A stretch of 64,000 nt of DNA from Ignelater luminosus (taxonomy: Eukaryota > Arthropoda > Insecta > Coleoptera > Elateridae), in contig VTPC01008495.1 of NCBI GenBank assembly GCA_011009095.1, forward strand, positions 1 to 64,000, given 5' to 3'. Below, piece by piece: positions 1 to 11,663 of this stretch. The notes beneath the pieces are model-generated. The model did not search any database, was not told the origin of the DNA, and was given only the letters and a program-made list of their open reading frames with translations. The position numbers and the translations under genes were made by a program. Positions within the stretch are counted from its first letter, which is position 1, and each line of letters begins with the position of its first letter.

Positions 1-2069
1 TTCTTGGTTGTTTGTTCTTTTGGTTTGTGTACTAGATTCAAATTTTCTTCTACCTTTGGTGCTGCATCACCACTTGATTTGTTGATTTTTCAACCTCTAT
101 GGTGGGAACCTGAGTACCTTATTTTCCTAGACACTGTCACGCCCGTTTTAATTTGATGAGAACTGTCCTGCTTCCTGCTGCCACGCAAACTGGAAGGTTC
201 CTAGATGTCTCAAACAAAAACAGACGACTAATTACCATGGCTGAGATGAAGGTAACCAAAGCAAGTATATCAAGATCGCTTCTTTCATTTTCACAAACTT
301 GGGTGTTTAATCCTACTAATTTCTTTGACATGTTCCCAGTACTAAAGCGTGATGAATTCTGAATGCTAAACACTAGGTATATACGTGGAATCGCTAAACA
401 CTGTTGTTGATGCCTGTCGACTCGTGTTCTACACAGTATTTTCTTTTAGCCAATACGCTGACGACAGAAAAACGGTCTTCTTGTAAACGAAATCTCGCTT
501 TATTTTTTTAAACTTTCCATTGAATACTCTAGAAAACGTCGGGGTCGTATGGTGTCTTACAGTCAATTTGATATTATTCGCCGCTTCTTCCACGCTATTG
601 GCCTTGGTCTTTGTTTATTTCCATGGGTGTAATAGTAACGATAACAATATTGTTCGCAAAATCCAAGAAGTTGGTATTGGCTCCATTGAGGTTAAGATGA
701 TATCTACTACTATTAAACCGCTCAGTGTATTTTCAGCTATTTCATCTGCAGATAGAAAACCATGCGGATGAGATGCGATAAAGTTATCTCACCACGAGTG
801 AAAGAATAAGAATAGATCGGTAGTAGCTCTGCGATTCTAGTTGATTAGCTTTTTGGGATGAAAATTGAATTTATCAACTAGCAGAACAATATTGTAGAGA
901 AGGAAAAATTGAAGAAAATCTTTTACTGAAACAAAAAATTAACATTGCATTTCTGGTTTATATTGGCTTGGACAAGAAAACGATGCGCATGCCCGAGGAC
1001 CTACCACTAGCCGCATCAATAAAAAGATTCAAAGAATTCAAGAACTTATATCTTCTAACAACGAGAATGATTGACGATCAACTGAGGATTAGCAAAGGAG
1101 AGGTACAACTGACTTTAAAAGGAAAATCTGTGCGCTAAACGTGTTGCCAGAGTTCAGACCAAGATTCTGAATGGTTGTTTTTTCCCGAGTTTAACTAGAA
1201 ATTTTACGTTACTTCTTTGTCTCAGTACGATGTCTCTTTTTCATTTTGGCCGGAAATCTTTGTGGCCATAGCAATAAGTTTTTCATTTACTTTTTTGGGA
1301 CTGTCAGCATTTCCTAAAATCCATATGACCGTTATGATTGTGGTATTCTGTTTAATCAAGAATGCAGAATTTATACCATAAAAATGCAAATATCACAATG
1401 TCAAAATGACAGATTTGATATGTCAAAAATATAGATCAGCATAAAACGTCTATAAAATTTAAATTAGTATAATATATGGTAATCAGTCTGAAATAGCAAC
1501 GTAAGTAAATAAGTAATAAATGTCAAATTCGAAAACATTGTAAATTTTGTAAATATAAATATGAAAAGGAAATGCTGGTAGTATGGAATTGCAAAGAGAA
1601 TTAGAAAGTACTAACACATGGACTTTCCTTTCCATTTCTTTAACCGCCACTACAGCTGTATATGTGTTTTTTTCCGCTCTCTGCCCAAAGTTGCTTAACA
1701 TCAAGGCATCAGACCAAACAAAAAAGCTTTTTGGCCTAAGCTTCATTTAACTCTCCAAAAATATGAAAAAACGTTTTTTTGTTTCTGTTTTGGATCTTCA
1801 ACCTATTAATAGAGCGTAGAGCTTTGTCCTTTTCCCATCAACTTTTTGTCAAGTATGATACAGATGTATGATGTTTAGCCTGCAACCTCAACTGATCTAT
1901 ATAAAAAGAGTCTCTATCTATTTTTGCCAAATCATAGCCAAACATTTTGCATTCTGAGGTACACCGTTATGGTATTTTTCTTGTTTAAGTTTCAAAATCC
2001 GGTAACCTTAACAAGACTAGTGGAAGATTGTTAGGACACTGTTGAATATTCTTTTTCTTTTTGTTTCAG
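1..2069. other. gene-free 5' flank of the first SLC36 gene
   Basis: No recognisable gene is visible. Short open frames at 153-362 and 520-771 (the latter opening on TTG) resemble no family I know and look like chance. One open stretch at 869-1138 is listed separately. A good splice acceptor, a pyrimidine tract ending in AG at 2068-2069, closes this stretch. The SLC36 transcript therefore probably has a non-coding first exon somewhere in this flank, but I could not place its donor or promoter. Confidence 0.5.
869..1138 (+). other. unassigned open frame without an early start, possible exon or coding relic
   Basis: The frame between the TGA at 866-868 and the TAA at 1136-1138 is open for 89 codons, with its first ATG only at 983. 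The implied peptide is lysine- and glutamate-rich and has no low-complexity run, unlike most open frames in this AT-rich sequence. An acceptor-like CAG lies near 883. I recognise no domain. It could be the eroded remains of a transposable-element ORF or simply chance. Confidence 0.2.
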
Positions 2070-2117
2070 TAAGGACTTGTATCTAAGCATAAGGACTAAC
2101 CCAGAAAAGAAAATCAA

Positions 2118-3892
2118 ATGACTGACACAGTCAGTATTCACAGTTATGGAAGTCATCCACGATCAGCCATAGACCACCCCACTACGTAGGTATTAATTAA
2201 ATACTCCTAATCGATATAAAGTAATAAATGTCATGTTTATTCTTCAAGATATACTGAGACTTTGGTGCATCTTTTCAAAGCAAACGTAGGATCTGGTATT
2301 TTCGCAATGGGTAACGCATTTAAGCACGCTGGATTTGCCGTTGCACCTTTTTGTACGATATTTATAGCGATTATTTGTATTCATAGTCAGCATCTTTTGG
2401 TAAATACGCAGTTTAAATTATTAAGTTTAACTTTGTTACAAAACAATACTTTTAGGTTAATGCCTCAACTAGAATGAAGAATGAATTACATTTAGAAGAA
2501 TTTCCAGATTATGCAGAAACCGTTGAACTAATCTTTGCTACAGCACCCATGGAATTGCAACAATATTCAACAAGCATAAGAAGCGTTGTGAACACGTTCT
2601 TGTGTATAACGCAACTTGGCTTTTGTTGCGTGTATTTTGTTTTTATTGCTACCAATATTAATCAGGTAGGTACTAGTATCTTGCAAGTATGGTAGATTTG
2701 ACTGTTTTTGCAAATTAGAGTATGTAGCATCTCTAGCTCATGATGTGATGGTTAGTCTTCTCTTGGACAAAAGTAATATTTAATGGGATTTCTTTTCAGG
2801 TTGTTGAAGAACATATTTATGCAATTAACATTCACTTATTAATCACCATAATATACTTTCCCATACTCTTAACATGTATGATAAAGAATTTAAAATATTT
2901 AACACCATTTTCTGCAATAGCAAACGCCTTATTACTCTTTGGTATTATTGTGACTGTGTATTATGCCACACAGGACATTCCACCACTTTCAGATCTTAAA
3001 CCTATGGCAGAGGTGTCACAATTTCCATTGTATCTTGGTACAACTCTTTTTGCTTTTGAAGGAATAGGTTTGGTAAGTTTTTTTTACATAGCATTTTATA
3101 TTTAGTTTACACATATTTTTTCAGGTTTTACCTCTTTACAACGAAATGTTAAAGCCGCATCGTTTTTGTGATACATTTGGAGTTTTAAATGTTGGCATGA
3201 GTTGTGTCGTTTTTCTATATGTTACCGTTGGTATTTTATCTTACTTAAAGTATGGCGAAGACATAAAAGGCAGTGTCACTCTTAATTTGAACCAAAAGGA
3301 TATGTACGTTGAATTGTTGGGCATATGTGAGAATAATTTTAGAATTTTTCAGAATGGCTCAATGTGTAAAAGGAGCAATATCTGTGGCTATTCTGCTTAC
3401 TTACCCCTTACAGTTTTATGTACCATTTTCTATAATATGGGGACTCACAGAAAAACATTTTGGCCCATTTAAATTCTCCACTGTTATAGAAGTAGTTGCT
3501 AGGATTTTAGTTGTCACGTTAACTTGTACGTATTTAATCTCTTCTAATTTTAATTTTTTTACAAAATTAATTCTGTTTCAGTTGTTATAGCTCAAGTTAT
3601 GCCATACTTGGATATAGTTATATCTTTAGTAGGTTCAGTGAGTGGAGCTGCGTTAGCTTTGATTTTTCCATCAACTTGTGAATTGGTTACGTATTATACC
3701 AGAGATCCACAAATACCTTTGTGGATCGCTTTTAAAGACTTATTCATGATTAGTGTAGGACTGTTTGGTTGTGTTACGGGTACTGTACAGAGCATTCGTA
3801 GTTTAATTCGTCAGCTTACTACAGATGATTCAAACAAAGAACTTTTACTTATAATAAACCCTGCTATGTTGGAATATTTTTATCGAGAGTAA
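2118..3892 (+). CDS. proton-coupled amino-acid transporter, SLC36/pathetic-like (paralogue A)
   Basis: Seven coding exons join to a 454-residue protein: 2118-2185, 2249-2399, 2456-2665, 2800-3072, 3125-3303, 3353-3525 and 3582-3892. All introns are GT-AG and 48-134 bp long. Family (established knowledge): AAAP/SLC36 carriers move small amino acids with protons across the plasma or lysosomal membrane through about 11 helices. Seen here: the first-helix block with NVGSGIFAMG near residue 33; a FAFEGIGLVLPLYNEM block at the exon 4/5 junction; LQFYVP in exon 6; and a final two-helix exon ending with CVTG. The N-terminal tail before the first helix is only about 27 residues, much shorter than in paralogue B. 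The start chosen is the first ATG after the acceptor at 2069, and it gives a good HPTTYTETL lead-in. Substrate and membrane location cannot be read from sequence. The closest kin is the minus-strand gene at 6574-11537. Confidence 0.93.
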
Positions 3893-3986
3893 TATTTTAA
3901 AGTTGTTTATATATATTGTATAATGTTTTCAAAATTTTGTTATAAATAGTTTTTAAATGTACAAAATCAAATCTTGTTTTTAAAAT

Positions 3987-3992
3987 AATAAA
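3987..3992 (+). terminator. polyadenylation signal of SLC36 paralogue A
   Basis: An exact AATAAA lies 95 bases after the stop codon of the upstream transporter, in a T-rich 3' UTR. It is the nearest canonical signal. Confidence 0.6.
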
Positions 3993-6395
3993 GATCTTAA
4001 AGCATCAAACGTGCCGGCATATGCAAGGTATTGCGAACTTGTCTGTATTCAAGCCTTTAGCTCTTTGAGGTAATGCCAATGCTGAGTTTCTGCAACTTCC
4101 TAATCATGTGTGTAAGAGAAGTTAAATATTTGTTTGCTTCGTCCAATATCATAATTACAGAGAGGACGAAGGAAATCATATAATCAGAGACCTACAAAAC
4201 TAAGAGTTTTCAGTATTCTTTGGCTCTACAAGATTCTGAAAGATCTAAATGCTTTCAAGAACGTGAAGCCTTCAATAACTTGACTTGCAATAGCAAGTTT
4301 GATCATTGAATATCAAATAAAGCTTCTTAGCAAAGAATTCAAGTCGATGAAGATAAGTAACATTTTTCTGCTTGAATCTTACCTGCAAAAGGTTATAACC
4401 TAGTTTGAGAAGGTCCATTAAAAGAATCAAGCAAGCGGAGACTTTTTCTGTTCAAATGTAGACCAAGAGCGCAAACTTGACCTCGGCCAAATTGGTTTAT
4501 ATACAGTCAAGTGTATCAGCAAAGAACCACTCCTGAGCAGGTTACTAAATAATTTGGTTTTGAACTCTTAAATATGCAAAAGTGTTTTGCCGCTATACGA
4601 GTCAATTGGGAACCAAATTTGCCCGCTGTGCATAAGCTTGTTTGCGATAAAACAGGAATCAATGTTATGGTTCAATTTTACTAAAAAACTTTGTACATCA
4701 GCTGAATCATCTTACAAGAATTCTGTTGTCATACCATTTGAACCATCACAATGAGAAAGGCTAGAAGGCATTAATTGATAAGGATTAGGTAAGCCCAAAA
4801 GCACTCTCCCCCAGATAGTAACGTCGAATTAAGTAAGCATATTTCGTTGCCGTTAATGAATCTGAATAATTGACGTCATTTCTGACGTATGTTTCATTTA
4901 CTTGCTAGTATAACATTGAAAAGATGTCCAGTTTGCCATTAAATAACATCTTTTTCACGTTCTGACAAACTGTGATGTTTGGCGTCTTTTCAAAATTAGG
5001 TAACTGATGATCAATAAATCAAGTGAATTGACGTCATTCTGCTTACTGTCATAGTTTCTAAAGTGCAAAATAAAAAAGTGTACTAACTATAAATAGACTT
5101 TCTATTTAATAAGATAGGCCAACGATTTTGATCTATACTTGAGATCATCTAGATACTCTCGGGATGCACCCAAGTTTAGAATGTGTCGAAATATAATCTT
5201 CAAAACAGAGCATTATAAAATGACACTCTCAACAAGCTTGGACCAATTCATTAAATAATTAAAACATTCGGTTTCATTTCTTGGGAAGCAACATGATCAG
5301 CAACGAAACCGGTAATCAACAGTTTTGAACATTTTCCTTCATCTATGGACCAACCAAGGGCACTCTGTTTCTGTTACAGACAACGTGGGATTTAATGACC
5401 CAGCCACACAAAAACAACTGCTAGTTCTGAGTTGAAGAAAAGAAGAAGTTCAAATTATTTTTGAATAATAACCATACAAGAATCTAGCCCAACTGTCCAA
5501 AACTGATTAATTTTGTCTAAATCAATTTGCGTCACTTGCTAAGTTCACGTTGGTTACTACACTACAAATCTAATGCAAACCAAAAAACCTTGACCGTAAA
5601 AAGACTATTACTAGAATAAATCTTAAGCATCAGTCACATTAAATCTTAGTAGACAGTTTAGCTGTTTTCCAATATTTAGTCTTTCATTATTACCATCAAT
5701 GCATTTTTATTGAGTACTCATAACAAAATTGGTTGTTCGGTTTAGTGCCGAGAAAAGATGTGAAAGGGAAAATAGAAGTGGTTCAGTTTGAGACATTCGC
5801 TGAGGAAAAGAAGTCGGCACAGTCTTAATCATAACAAAAATAGTGTAACAACTGATGAAAATGAACTTAGGAAAAGAAAGGTACCAAGAAACCAAGCTAA
5901 AGACTATATGATCGTTACAAAATAAACTGACAAATTAAATCGCCAAAACAGGCAGAAGAATCTAGCCCAACTGTCCAAAACTGGTTAATTTTGTCTAAAT
6001 CAATTTGAGCCACTCGCTATTAAAGTCACATTGGTGGCTACACCAAAAATTCGGTGACCATAAAAAAATATTACCAAACTAACTCTTAAGCTTTAGTTAC
6101 ATTAAATCTTAGCGGACAGTTTAGCTATTTTCCAACTAACAATGCATGGTTGCTAAGTACTCATTACAAAAGTAGTTGTTTGGTATAGAATTGAAAAAGA
6201 ATATAAGAAGAAAAATGTAGATGGACCTATTTACTAAACCAATTGAAATATTTGCCAAGGAAAAGAAGTTGGTAAAGCTATAACCATAACAAAAATAGTG
6301 TAACCAAGCTAAAGATTACATGGTTATTACAAATTAGCTGACTAATAACATTTCCAAATGAGACGCCAAGATTACAAAAATAGAAACAAAATTAA
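3993..6395. other. convergent intergenic spacer between the two SLC36 genes
   Basis: The spacer has no gene. From about 4010 to 5470 the sequence is unique-looking and AT-rich, with no open frame of note. From about 5480 it holds the two-copy tandem duplication listed separately. The frame at 5707-5895 on the minus strand falls inside a repeat copy and is not a gene. Confidence 0.55.
5480..6350. repeat. two-copy degenerate tandem duplication, period about 477 bp
   Basis: Copy 1 starts near 5480 and copy 2 near 5957. Both open with GAATCTAGCCCAACTGTCC and keep the same order of landmarks: AATTTTGTCTAAATCAATTTG; a CATTAAATCTTAG block (5638 and 6100); TAACAAAAATAGTGTAAC (about 5830 and 6288); and ACCAAGCTAAAGA. 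Divergence is substantial, with many substitutions and small indels, so the duplication is old. Confidence 0.85.
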
Positions 6396-6401
6396 TTTAT
6401 T
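6396..6401 (-). terminator. likely polyadenylation signal of SLC36 paralogue B
   Basis: TTTATT on the plus strand reads AATAAA on the minus strand, about 175 bases past the stop codon at 6574. A second copy at 6410-6415 is equally possible. Confidence 0.45.
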
Positions 6402-6573
6402 TTAACAATTTTATTAAAAAACAGTTAAAACAAACAATTACAATAATTACATTCGTCATTACCCTATATTAAAATATAAAATACTGATCGATTTCTATAT
6501 TACTATACAAAATATACAAAATAAATTACTAAAACACAAAAATTAAAAGCTTATTATACTAAAATTGCAGTCT

Positions 6574-9500
6574 TCAACTACTACTTCTTTCACCAAAAGC
6601 TTTAACAATCAATCGAATACTTTCATACGATCCTGTGACACATCCCAAAATACCCAAAACGAGTATAAACAGATTTTTTATAACCATCCATGGTGTGATT
6701 TCTGAGACGTTCCAATGTGTTACAAATTCAAGAATTGGTGGGAATAATAATGCAATTGCTGTACTACTGAAAGCGCCTACTAGTGTAATGAATAAGTCTA
6801 AAAATGGTATGGCTTCTGCTAACACAACTAAAAAGTAGAAAAAGGAATTAATAATTACGATAAGACAGTCTAAAATCAGTTATACTTACATGTGATTAAA
6901 ACAAAAAGTGTTCTAAATGCAAGTTCAGCAAATACAGGATATTTGAATGGTCCAAATCGTTCATTAATAGCTGGAAACATTATATCGATTGGAATGTAGA
7001 ATTGTAAAGCAAATGTAAATAGAATTCCCAAGGAAATCATTACTTTTACACATTGAGCTAATCTAAAAAGAAAATTATAAATAAATAAAAAGTTTATCAC
7101 TAGAATGAATAACAATCAAGACTTACACATCACTTTGAGGCAAATTAAGAGTTACACTGCCCTCAATTCCTTCACCATACTGCAGGTACGAAAGAGATCC
7201 TACTACTACATATAGGAACGTTACAAATGTCATGCCGACATTTAACACCCCAAGAGGTTTACCAAAAAGTTGTGGTTTTCTCATTTCACTTTGTAGAGGC
7301 AATACCTGAGATGATAGTTTTACTTAGGGTTGATTTAAAGATATATTTTGATTAGCTTACCAGTCCAATTCCTTCAAAAGCAAAAAGTGCAGTTCCAAAA
7401 AATAAGGGAAATTGTTGTAATTCTGCCACTGGTTTTACTGTTGATAATGGTGGAATATCTTGTGAGCAATAATATAAAGTTATAACAATTCCAACTAACA
7501 TTAAGAGATTTGCTATTGTTGAAAGTGGAGCTAGGAATTTGAGATTCCTCACCATGCAACTTAATAATATTGGTGCAAGTATTATTGCCATATGGAAATG
7601 GACATCCAATACCAAGCCGTGTACATCACATACCTATAAGTTAATTTTATTTATAAATTACTTAAAACAACTTACTAATTAGATTTCTTACTTGTTTAAT
7701 GTTAGTAGAAATAAATACAAAATATACACAGCAAAAACCAAGTTGTGTTATACATAAAAATATATTTATCAGTTTCCTCATGTATGGGGCATATTTCTGA
7801 AGACTAGATGGGCCTGTCGCAAATGATAATTCTACAGTTGTAGCAAAATCTGGATATACATCTAGATTTAAAGATTTCTTCATTTTCTTGGCTGCAGTTA
7901 ACTGAAATAAAAAAAATTAAAGTTAATTATGATAAGTTCATATTATTTGTAATTGGCTAATCGTTATACTCACTAGAAGATGCTGACTATGTACACATAT
8001 AACTCCTAAGACTATGATAAGCCAAGGTGCCATAGCCATTCCGGCATTTTTAAATGCATCACCCATAGCAAACACGCCAGATCCTACATTTCCCTTCAGT
8101 AGATGCATTAGAGTTTCTAAATACCTACAAGAATGATAATTTTAATTAAATGGAAAAAGACTGTGAAGGTATAATCTTACGTTGTTGGATGTTCTACTGG
8201 AACACCATGAGCACCACCACCACCACCTTGACTTTCAATTTTTTTGGCAATTTTCTCAGATGGTGGTATTGAGATTATGGGGTCTTTTGATTGAAAACCC
8301 ATACTGTATGTGTCATCAGCTCTGTAAATTTATAAAACAAAATAGAGCTAAGTAAGATTATAAATTATAAAGAAACAAGTACATAAGAATGTAAACGATT
8401 AACTTACCTTTTTTCTTTGTCGCTTATGATATAGATGCCATTTGTTTGTTTTTCTTTGTTGGTGGTCCGGGAGCACTTGTTTTCCATTTCCATTCTGGAA
8501 AGAAATTGGAAATTAATAATTTAATAAATTATAATTAATGTTAATCAAAGACTGAGATTTTCAAGATCTTTTGAACCCAAATTTAAAAATTATTTATATT
8601 TCAAAGAAATAAAGACAAATTAATTATAATAATATGCAGAAAGCAATGCAAAGTTCCTTCCTGTTTCGAAATTACATGATAATTATTATTCCGATTAAAC
8701 CATAACAATTTTAACCCTATAAGTAATGTAATTACAATAAATTATGATAAGTAAGTAACAAGTAAATGACTTCCTTAATTATTCTGTGTGGAGTGTAGGT
8801 GTCTTTTGTAAAGCTTTAAGGTGGTAACAGCAACCTTGAATTTTCCTCTCTTTTCTTCTAATAACCAACCACGTTTTCATTCATGGTTTTGCTTTAGAAA
8901 TAAACAGCATGTGCCAGGATGTTCTAATTTGAAACAAAAAACTTCAATTTGTTTATGAAGAAATCTCAAAGCAAACATCCGCTTGTTGATTCTTTATTTA
9001 AATATATTTTTACTTTCTTTGTTGTCATTTTTAAAAAACTTATCAGATTTATCACTAGCACAACTCTTCTAAATGTAAATACAGAATTGCTTCAAAAATT
9101 TAATTAAACAAAAATTAAATATCTTTTGGAATTTTTAAGAACAAAATGTACATTTTGGTGCATTCCACTCTCATTGAAGCATGAAAAACAACTGAGACTA
9201 AGAGAATTGCATATTCAATATTAATTTCGGTTAATTTTCTTCTTGATTTTTTTAAAACTAGCAATATTCTATCAATTTTGAAAATACTTTCTAGAACAAA
9301 AGGATATTGTTTTGATGCTCTAACCTGATAGAAAAATTAAATGCAACTGGAGCTAAAGAATTTGAATATTTGGTGTTAACTCTTCTTTATTTTCTTCTTG
9401 ATCTTTAAGAAGTGACAATATTTGATTTCTGAATTTCTTTTTAGAACGAAACGGTAGGTACAGTTTTGATGTTCTAATCAAACAGAAAATTAAATGCAAT

Positions 9501-11537
9501 TAGAACTGAAAAATTTGAATATTTGGTGCTAATTCCTTTTTATTTTCTTCTTAATTTCTAAAGCCTTTCATTGATTCCTGAATTTCTTTTTAGAACAAAA
9601 AAGTACAGTTTTGGTGTTCTAATCTGCTTCAAAAATTAAATACAACCAAGAGTAGAAAATAAGAATATTTGATGCTTATTTCTGTTTATTTTATTCTTAA
9701 GTTTTAATAACTAGCAACAATTATCGATTTTAGAATTTATTTTTAGACCAGAAAAGTGCTATTTTATTGTTCTAATCTCATTGAAGAGTGAATTACAAGC
9801 TAGACTGGGAAAATTGAATATTTGGTGCTGATTTCTGTTTATTTTCTTTTTGATTTTCAATACCTAGCAATAATTATCAAAGTTAGAATTTCTTTTTAGA
9901 CCAGAAAGGTACTATTTTAATGTTCTAATCTCATTAGAGAGTGAATTATAAGCAAGAATGGAAAAATTAAATATTTAGTGTTGATTTCTGTTTATTTTCC
10001 CTTTGATTTTTAAAGTTTAGCAACAATTATCCATTTTAGAATTTTTTTTTACACCAGGAAGGTACTATTTTAATGTTCTAATCTCAGTGAAAAGTAAATT
10101 ACAAGCTAGACTAGGAAAAGTAAATATATAATACTGATTTCTGTTTATTTTCCGTTTGATTTTTAATATCTAGTAACAATTATCCATTTTAGAATTTCTT
10201 TTTAGACCAGGAAGGTACTATTTTAATGTTCTAATCTCAGTGAAAAATAAATTACAAGCTAGACTGGGAAAAGTAAATATTTAATTCTGATTTCTGTTTA
10301 TTTTCCGTTTGATTTTTAATATCTAGTAACAATTACCCATTTTAGAATTTCTTTGTAGACCAGAAAGGTACTATTTTAATGTTCTAATCTCAGTAAAGAG
10401 TGAATTACTAGCTAGACTGGAAACATTGAATATTTGGTGCTGATTTCTGTTTATTTTCCTTTTGGTTTTCAATATCTAGTAACAATTATCAACTTTAGAA
10501 TTTCTTTTTAAACCAGAAAGGAACTACTTTAATGTTCTAATCTCATATAAGAGTGAATTACAAGCAAGACTGAGTTAATTGAATATTTGATGTTGATTTC
10601 TGTTTATTTTCCTTTTAATTTTTAATACCTGGCAACAATTATCGATTTTAGAATTTCTTTTTAAACAAGAAAGGAACTACTTTAATGTTCTAATCTCATA
10701 GAAGAGTGAATTACAAGCAAGACTGAGTTAATTGAATATTTGGTGTTGATTTATGTTTATTTTCCTTTTAATTTTTAATACCTGGCAACAATTATCGATT
10801 TTAGAATTTCTTTGTAGACCAGAAAGGTACTATTTTAATGTTCTAATCTCAGTAAAGAGTGAATTACTAGCTAGACTGGAAAAATTGAATATTTGGTGCT
10901 GATTTCTGTTTATTTTCCTTTTGATTTTTAATACCTAAATTTCTTTTTAGAACAAAAAGCTGCTATTTAGTGTTGTCTTATCAAAGAATGTAATACAGTC
11001 AGAACTGAGAAGTTTAAGTGATGGTAATTTCTGTTTAGCCTCCTTTTGATTTTGTTNNNNNNNNNNGATGATAATCTATTATTTCATTAAACAATAAAAT
11101 TACCAAGAATTAAAGTAGCAATTAACATTTTAATAAATAAACAGGTATGTAACGGACAAACACTTTTTTTTGTTGTTGGTTCCACAAAAGAAATTCCTGC
11201 ATTGGTAATAACTTTAACAATTTTATTTTTAGCACTGTTTTGCAAGAATAAAACAAATAATGATATGTTAATAGTAATGATAGTAATAATAATATTTTAA
11301 ATTGTATTTACTTTTTCTACTTCCTAAATTGATTTAAGTAATTTATTATACTGACATGAGACAAATCTAATTGCTGCGCTTACCAGTTATATTCGGTTTT
11401 AATCTTAAGTAATTAATTCTTAACAAGTTTTATTTATCGAAATTGTTAAACAGTATATTGATAGAAAAGGAAAAAAATCAAAAAATAAATAAAAGGACGA
11501 TAATAATAGTAAATAAATCTCACCTAGAGAATCCCAT
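6574..11537 (-). CDS. proton-coupled amino-acid transporter, SLC36/pathetic-like (paralogue B)
   Basis: Nine coding exons in transcript order join to 493 residues: 11524-11537, 8408-8494, 8181-8321, 7974-8124, 7692-7901, 7361-7633, 7127-7305, 6890-7062 and 6574-6827. The first exon codes only MGFS plus two bases and is split from the rest by a 3.0-kb intron that holds the satellite array. Exons 2-3 code a hydrophilic N-tail (residues 5-81) with a five-glycine run at 66-70. The transporter core follows, with NVGSGVFAMG in helix 1, a FAFEGIGLV block and LQFYIP. From the core onward, exon lengths of 151, 210, 273, 179 and 173 bp and their phases equal those of paralogue A. An in-frame ATG at 8491-8493 is a possible alternative start. 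Function is inferred from family: amino acid-proton symport. Confidence 0.93.
9100..11056. repeat. satellite-like tandem array, unit about 153 bp, inside intron 1 of SLC36 paralogue B
   Basis: A unit containing GTTCTAATCTCA, then GAGTGAATTACAAGC, a GATTTCTGTTTATTTTCC block and TTTAGAATTTCTTTTTAGACC recurs about 13 times. The GTTCTAATC anchor falls at 9471, 9616, 9769, 9922, 10074, 10228, 10381, 10534, 10686 and 10840, a spacing of 145-154 bp with most steps at 152-154. Copies before 9600 are diverged, while those from 9770 to 10900 are close to each other. A truncated last copy near 10973 runs to the assembly gap. Confidence 0.95.
11057..11066. other. assembly gap of ten N
   Basis: Ten undetermined bases directly follow the satellite array. 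This suggests that array copies are collapsed or missing and that the true intron length is unknown. Confidence 0.95.
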
Positions 11538-11647
11538 GATGATGTTGAATTAAAACCGTTCTCCTTTTAAACAAGTAGAAGACACACAACAAAAAAGGCT
11601 TTTGCGTGGAAAATTACACTTTTAAACCACTCAATTTGTCGCGAGCG

Positions 11648-11663
11648 TATTTATAAACCAATT
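11648..11663 (-). promoter_or_regulatory. TATA box with adjacent CCAAT-type motif upstream of SLC36 paralogue B
   Basis: On the minus strand, ATTGG is followed at once by TTTATAAATA, about 110 bases upstream of the ATG at 11537. This would give a 5' UTR of roughly 80-90 nt. In AT-rich DNA such motifs also occur by chance; the position relative to the ATG supports it. Confidence 0.4.

Noticed and set aside
520-771. Plus-strand frame of 83 codons with a hydrophobic segment
   Set aside because: Begins at TTG rather than ATG, has no family resemblance, and hydrophobic segments arise readily in T-rich DNA.
7374-7559. Minus-strand frame of 61 codons inside the second transporter
   Set aside because: It is an out-of-frame shadow of exon 6 of that gene.
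8900-11056. Regularly spaced repeats that might suggest a CRISPR-like array
   Set aside because: Units are head to tail over their whole length with no unique spacers, and they sit in a eukaryotic intron; this is a satellite.
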